Shown here: piece after piece, positions 47,501 through 53,500 of the stretch | Layout of the letters: each line of letters starts with the position of its first letter | Position numbering within the stretch: the first letter of the stretch is position 1 | Origin: Colias croceus | Lineage: Eukaryota > Arthropoda > Insecta > Lepidoptera > Pieridae | Length of the DNA stretch: 64,000 nt | Direction of reading: 5' to 3' | Assembly (NCBI RefSeq): GCF_905220415.1 | Contig: NC_059538.1 | Coordinates: 11,842,001 to 11,906,000 of the forward strand | Position numbers and translations under genes: made by a program | Notes under the pieces: generated by a model | Databases searched by the model: none | Told to the model about the DNA's origin: nothing | What the model saw: only the letters and a program-made list of their open reading frames with translations

Positions 47501-50500
47501 ATAAAAGAATTAACTTCTTAAATCTATTATGTTGAATGATATTACTAAAAACATTTAGGTAAACAGTGCTTAAACTGGTATACTTAATATTATAAATGCG
47601 AAAGTAACTCTGTCTGTCTGTCTGTTACTCAATTTGGTATAGAGATATTTTGATACCCGAGAAAGGACATAGGCTACTTTTTACCACGGGACATAGGATA
47701 GGTTTTATCCCGGAAATCCCACGGGAACGGGAACTATGCGGGTTTTTCTTTGACTGCGCGAGCGAAGCCGCGGGTGGAAAGCTAGTTTACAATATTTCAT
47801 TCTTTTTATTTGTTATCTAAAAATAATAAATTCTAACTGTACCTCTCTTATAGATCTTGATGATAGAACATGAATCACAGGTGGCGCTGTCGTCGACTCA
47901 GATAATAAATCTATGTCCGTTATCTGAAAAATAATTATCTATACTTAATAATATTATAAAGCTGAAGAGTTTGTTTCTTTGTTTGAACGCGCTAATCTCA
48001 GGAACTACTAGTCCGATTTGAAATAATATTTCGGTTTTACATGGCCCATTTATCGAAGAAGGCTATAGGGCATAGACTATAATATATCATTAGGCTAAGA
48101 CTAACAGGAGCGGAGCCACGCAGGTGATACCGCGAAGCGCAGCTAAATTTTATAAAATGTTGCACTAGAAAGAAGGCTAAGTTTATATATTTTACGTTCT
48201 TCCTCTTCGACTCTTTGTTATTAGCTCGAAGTCAAATGATTTTACTTTTCAATACTAATTTTCCTTCAAATAAGCATGAGAGGGTCACTAAGCATGTAAA
48301 TAGTGGATTTTTGAGAAAACATTTAGTTGTTGTAAAATCGAGTGTATTAAGTATCAAAATTAAAAATTGTTAATAGTAAAGATAACGTATTTTATTTCTT
48401 GCCATATTTTCCTACGTAACTCATACCTTTTCCTGGTACATTACTAACCTGTAACAATTCAATTAGTTCTTGTCCATACGATGGATAATGTTTGAAGCCC
48501 GTCTCAAAGTAAACTGCGCATAAATGTATGAAACTGACGAATAATATGAACGTTAGAGCAATTTGGGATACTTGCAGAATCTGTAAATTTTCCATTAAGG
48601 TATTTAAATCCTACTAATATTATAAATACCTACGAAAGTTTGTTAGGATGTTTCTATGTGTGCTTGTAACCCTTTCACGCAAATAGGTACTACTGAACCG
48701 ATTACAATGAAATTTAGCGCACATATAGAGGGTAACTTGGATTAACATATAGGATAAATTCCACGGGGACGAGAACTATGCGAGTTTTTAGTGTCTAATT
48801 AGGTAAGAAATTGTCCAGTGTATCTATACATTATATTATGATGCTGAAGAGTTTGTTCAAAAAAGGACTACTGGTCCGATTTCAAAATGCATTCAGTATA
48901 AGAAGGCCCTTTACCGAAGAAGGCTATATATCATCACGCTAAGACCAACAGTAGCGGAGCACTGCGGGTAAAACCACGGGGCACAGCTAGAAGATAATAA
49001 ACAGAAGACGAAGTTGCGTGATCTAAATAGTTTAAGAAAATCCTTACTTGCCATAGCATTCGTTTGAAGAGAAGCTTGTAAGATAATGCCGCTGTTATCC
49101 AGAGAAGAACAAAGTAAGCACAATAATAAATATCCCAAACAAACAATTTATGATGACACACTCTGAAAATGAAAATGTACATATAATGTATATAATGTAA
49201 CAGCTTATAATTAATTTAGAGGATTGAATGCCGTTCTAAGACCGCACTGACTTTTATATCATAAATGTACACATTTTCATAGTCTACATACCAAGATGGT
49301 GAAGGTCCAAATAAATTGGGGTTTATGGGTTATCATAAATAATAGTCAAATCAGTGACTGTTAGGCCGATTGCAGAGCTTCAGCGACCATCAGTGCGTAC
49401 GTCAGTCGCGCTTGTCATATGTATGGAAATTAATAAAACCGTTAGCTAGACCGACCATACGCACGCGTATTTCCATACATATGACAAGCGTGACTGACGT
49501 ACGCACTGATGGTCGCTGAAGCTCTGCATCCGGCCTTACAACAAGTAAAATAATATCAATGGTACAGTATAATATGGGTTTATGATGATGATGGTTGAAA
49601 CTAGTTCAATAGTAGATAATAATGATTCCTCACATTACAAAAGGAGATAATAATGATCTTACATATAATGTGCTATTTGTGCCAATTGGAAGAATTCTCC
49701 GTCAGGCGAGACGTAAACATTTAAATGAAATTTAATTGTTTTATTGTCAAACTGTTGACCGAATTCATTGATATCGTAGCACTTCACAGAAGTATAGTTG
49801 AAAACACGCGGTCTGCACCTGAAATATTATAAAACTAATAATAAAAGAGCGAGTGTCAGAAGTGAAACTTCTTTGACTCCATACTCCTATGCTTGACGGT
49901 ATTGCCATGATGAAATTTTACTCTCTTCGCGCCTAAAGAAGTTTCACTTCAATATATTTCAAAGTAAATCGAAGTAAATGCCATCTAATATTATCCTGTT
50001 CATATTACAGGACTTTATAGGAAGTTGCCTGGCAGAGATGGCTTTGAGCCATAAGGTCTCAACTCTCAATCTATGCAATTTGGCAAGGTTTTCGTTATAC
50101 TTTTATATAATATACAACTGCATAATAAAGAGTAAGACAATACATAAATTAATAATCCTTATTTATTTATGTTTTGTCTGATGATTGAGTAAGACGATAC
50201 ATAAATTAATAATCCTTATTTATTTATGTTTTGTCTGATGATTGAGTAAGACGATACATAAATTAATAATCCTTATTTATTTATGTATTGTCTTACTTAA
50301 CTATTATTTCTAACAAATAAAATAAAACTATTATCATTCTAAGTTCTAACAATATATAAAAATCGTACAATTTTTTAGATATTACCTGTTCAATGGACTC
50401 TTAAACAAAACTCCTTGAATAAGGTAATCCAAATACACTGTTGTATTATGTATAAATACGACTAATTGCAGAATTGCCGTTATTATAAATGCTATTGTTG

Positions 50501-53500
50501 AACCTGAAAGAAAAATAATGTTTAATTCTCTCCTTACGCATTACTTGCCTGGAAGATATCGCTACCTGGCGATAAGGCCGCTTTCCCTATTTGTATGTCA
50601 TATGTGTGTGCAATAAAGTGTAAATATAAGAATAAATAAAATAAATATTTAAATAGTTATGAAAGAAACATTCCTCATTTTCCTCCAGATCCTACTGTGA
50701 TCCATCCTCACAAACTTTCGCATTTATAATATATATTTGTAGGGTGTGTATTTTGTAAAAATAAATATAAAATATGATTAAAAAGACGTGTGGCACTCGG
50801 GGACTGCTAATAAATGCTAAAGCTATTGCATAGCATGCCTTCAAGCCACACCTCCATGCCCGTCGGAGTGGGGAGCGTGAGGTTTTTTTGTTACGGAATT
50901 TCTCGATTCAGTCCCCGCGCTCAAGGCCCGTGATAGAAGCTATGCAATAGCTTGAAAATATATGCTTTTAGAAAAGCTACTGCACATACAAACGATTGGT
51001 GAAGGTTCAAAAAAATTACCATAAGCTATAGGCTGCATCTTCGAAATAAAGAAATGACTGTCCGGAGCGTACACACTAAAGAATACATAGATATATGTAG
51101 TTGTTAATGTTTTACATAACACGTTGGATAGATAGAACCAGAGATATCTGAAAATAGAAAAAATTAATAAATCTATACAAATATTATAAAGGTGAAGAGT
51201 TAGTTTGTTTGAACACGCTAATCCTGGGAACTACTGGTCCGATTTGAAAAATTATTTCGGTGTTAGATAGCGCATTTATCGAGGAAGGCTATAATAGGCT
51301 ATAATAATATATCATCACGCTAAGACGAATAGGAGCGGAGCACTGCAGGTAAAACTGTAGGGCACAGCTAGTAGAAGATACTTTCGAAGACCGTAAAAAC
51401 ACTAAAATATGACCACGACGCAAATTTTTTAAGGAATTGCTAACCACACTAAGCTTATTTTTAATGACTATCTGTGCCACGCGGCTTTACCCACATTGTT
51501 TCGCTCCTTTTCGTCTAAGCGTGATCATATACATAGCCTATGGCATATAGGTATATAACTAGCTCCAATGGACTATACTATATATTATATTATACTACCT
51601 TCAATGGACACACAGTTAAATAATTTTTCAAAATGGACCCGTAGTTTCTCAGATTAGATGATTAAAGATTATTTGATAAGAAAATTATTAAAACCCGTAT
51701 CGTGATAAAAAAAATAAATCTCTTAATAACATATAAGGAAATAAATTAAAAATAATCAAAAATCATAAGCTCAACGACATGTGACATCCGTCCGCAATTT
51801 GCCAGCGTGGTGGATTATGGCCTGTACCAAGCCTGTCATATGAGGCCCCTGTCCCAGCAGTGGAAATATATAAGAGCTGATGATGATGATGAATGATAAA
51901 GTTGTCTTACGTTTTAAAATTCTCCTGTTGCATACACAAGAATTGTGTTTTTGTTGGACCAGTCGCAAAACCTCTGTAGTACGCTAGTACTTCCCATTTC
52001 GTTGCATGGATCATTGGCCGATCTGACTGGATTTCATTCTGTTTATAACCAACATTAAATTATGTATTGATTGAATGAATGAATGAATGAAAGCCTTTAT
52101 TGCAAGAAATTTACAATTAATAATAATTTGATAGCTTAACTAGGTTTCTTCTGGGTATCTTGCTTGCCTTTCGACAAAAGCCTCCTCCAAACTCTTCCAT
52201 GTAATTATGTATTATCTGTTATTGATATATTTATTGCTCTATAATTATAGCTTTTTTGCTAATGTAACTAAAGTAATTTAATTTTTAAGCTACATAGTTT
52301 CTTTCTTTGGCTTAATTATAATGTTCTGTTCATCCGAGTGGTGGAGACCTGGTGACCTGTATTACAGGTTTTACACCTACCACAGGCACCAGCTTTCTAC
52401 ACCTTGTATATGTTGCCTGTATGTATAATATGTATTGTAAAAGGAAGAAATAAATAAAGATTATATTATTATATTATATTAGCTCTTAGACATTATTGAC
52501 TGTACTGTAGGTGAATCAGAAACGCTATCGTAGGTAATTTAAGCTAAATTAATACTACTCAAACTCAAACTCAATATTGTGTTTGGAGCTATAGCTAGCT
52601 ACATAGCTTCTTTATTTCTTGAATTCTATCAAAATATGAAAATTAAGTTTACACAATATATCAACAAGAAGAAAATACGGGAGGTATTTATTTATCTAAT
52701 AATGTTGACCCAAAATCAAATTTAGTTTCTTAAAGAATTATTTCAAGCTTACATGCTTTAATAAATAAATAAATATTTCAGGACAATTTTCACACACGGC
52801 ACGATCTGATCCCATACTAAGCTTTCGCTTGTGTTGTGGAAACCAGATGGTTGATAAACATACATATATAATTTTAAATAAATACTTATATAGACAATGA
52901 ACACCCAGACACAGAGCAAATATCTGGGTGGGAATCGAACCCACGACCTTTAGCTTGTAAGGCAGGGCCACTACCAACCAAGCCAACCGGTCAGTCAATT
53001 TTTTCATTACATTTATTAATATTAATCGATAACAATATCTCTCATACTTTATGTACTCTCTATGCAAAACTATAAAACAAGCGAACTATGAATAAAACTC
53101 AGCAGGTAAGTTATAAAACGCATTCTGATCTCACGTTTGTGGTGTAAAGTTACCTACAGCTCGTTAGCATACAGCTGAACTATTCGAAGTTAGCCAACTG
53201 TGAGCATTCTTGATCATGGTGTATTTGTAGGCAGGTGAGATGCGATAAAATATATAGAAGCAAATATCTTATTACTAGCTGCTCCGCGCGGTTTCGCCCC
53301 CGTGGCTCCTCTCCTATTGATTGTAGCGTGATAATATATAGTTTATAGCATTCCTCGATAAATGAGCTATCGAACACCGAAAGAATTTTTCAAATCGGAC
53401 CAGTAGTTCCCGAGATTAGCGCGTTCAATCAAACAAACTCTTCAGCTTTATAATATTAGTATAGATTGGCTACAACTTAAAGTATGTTTTCCTATTATTG

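Noticed and set aside
52738..53067. 109-codon minus-strand frame
   Set aside because: It runs through a tRNA-derived SINE and its (ATTT)n tail.
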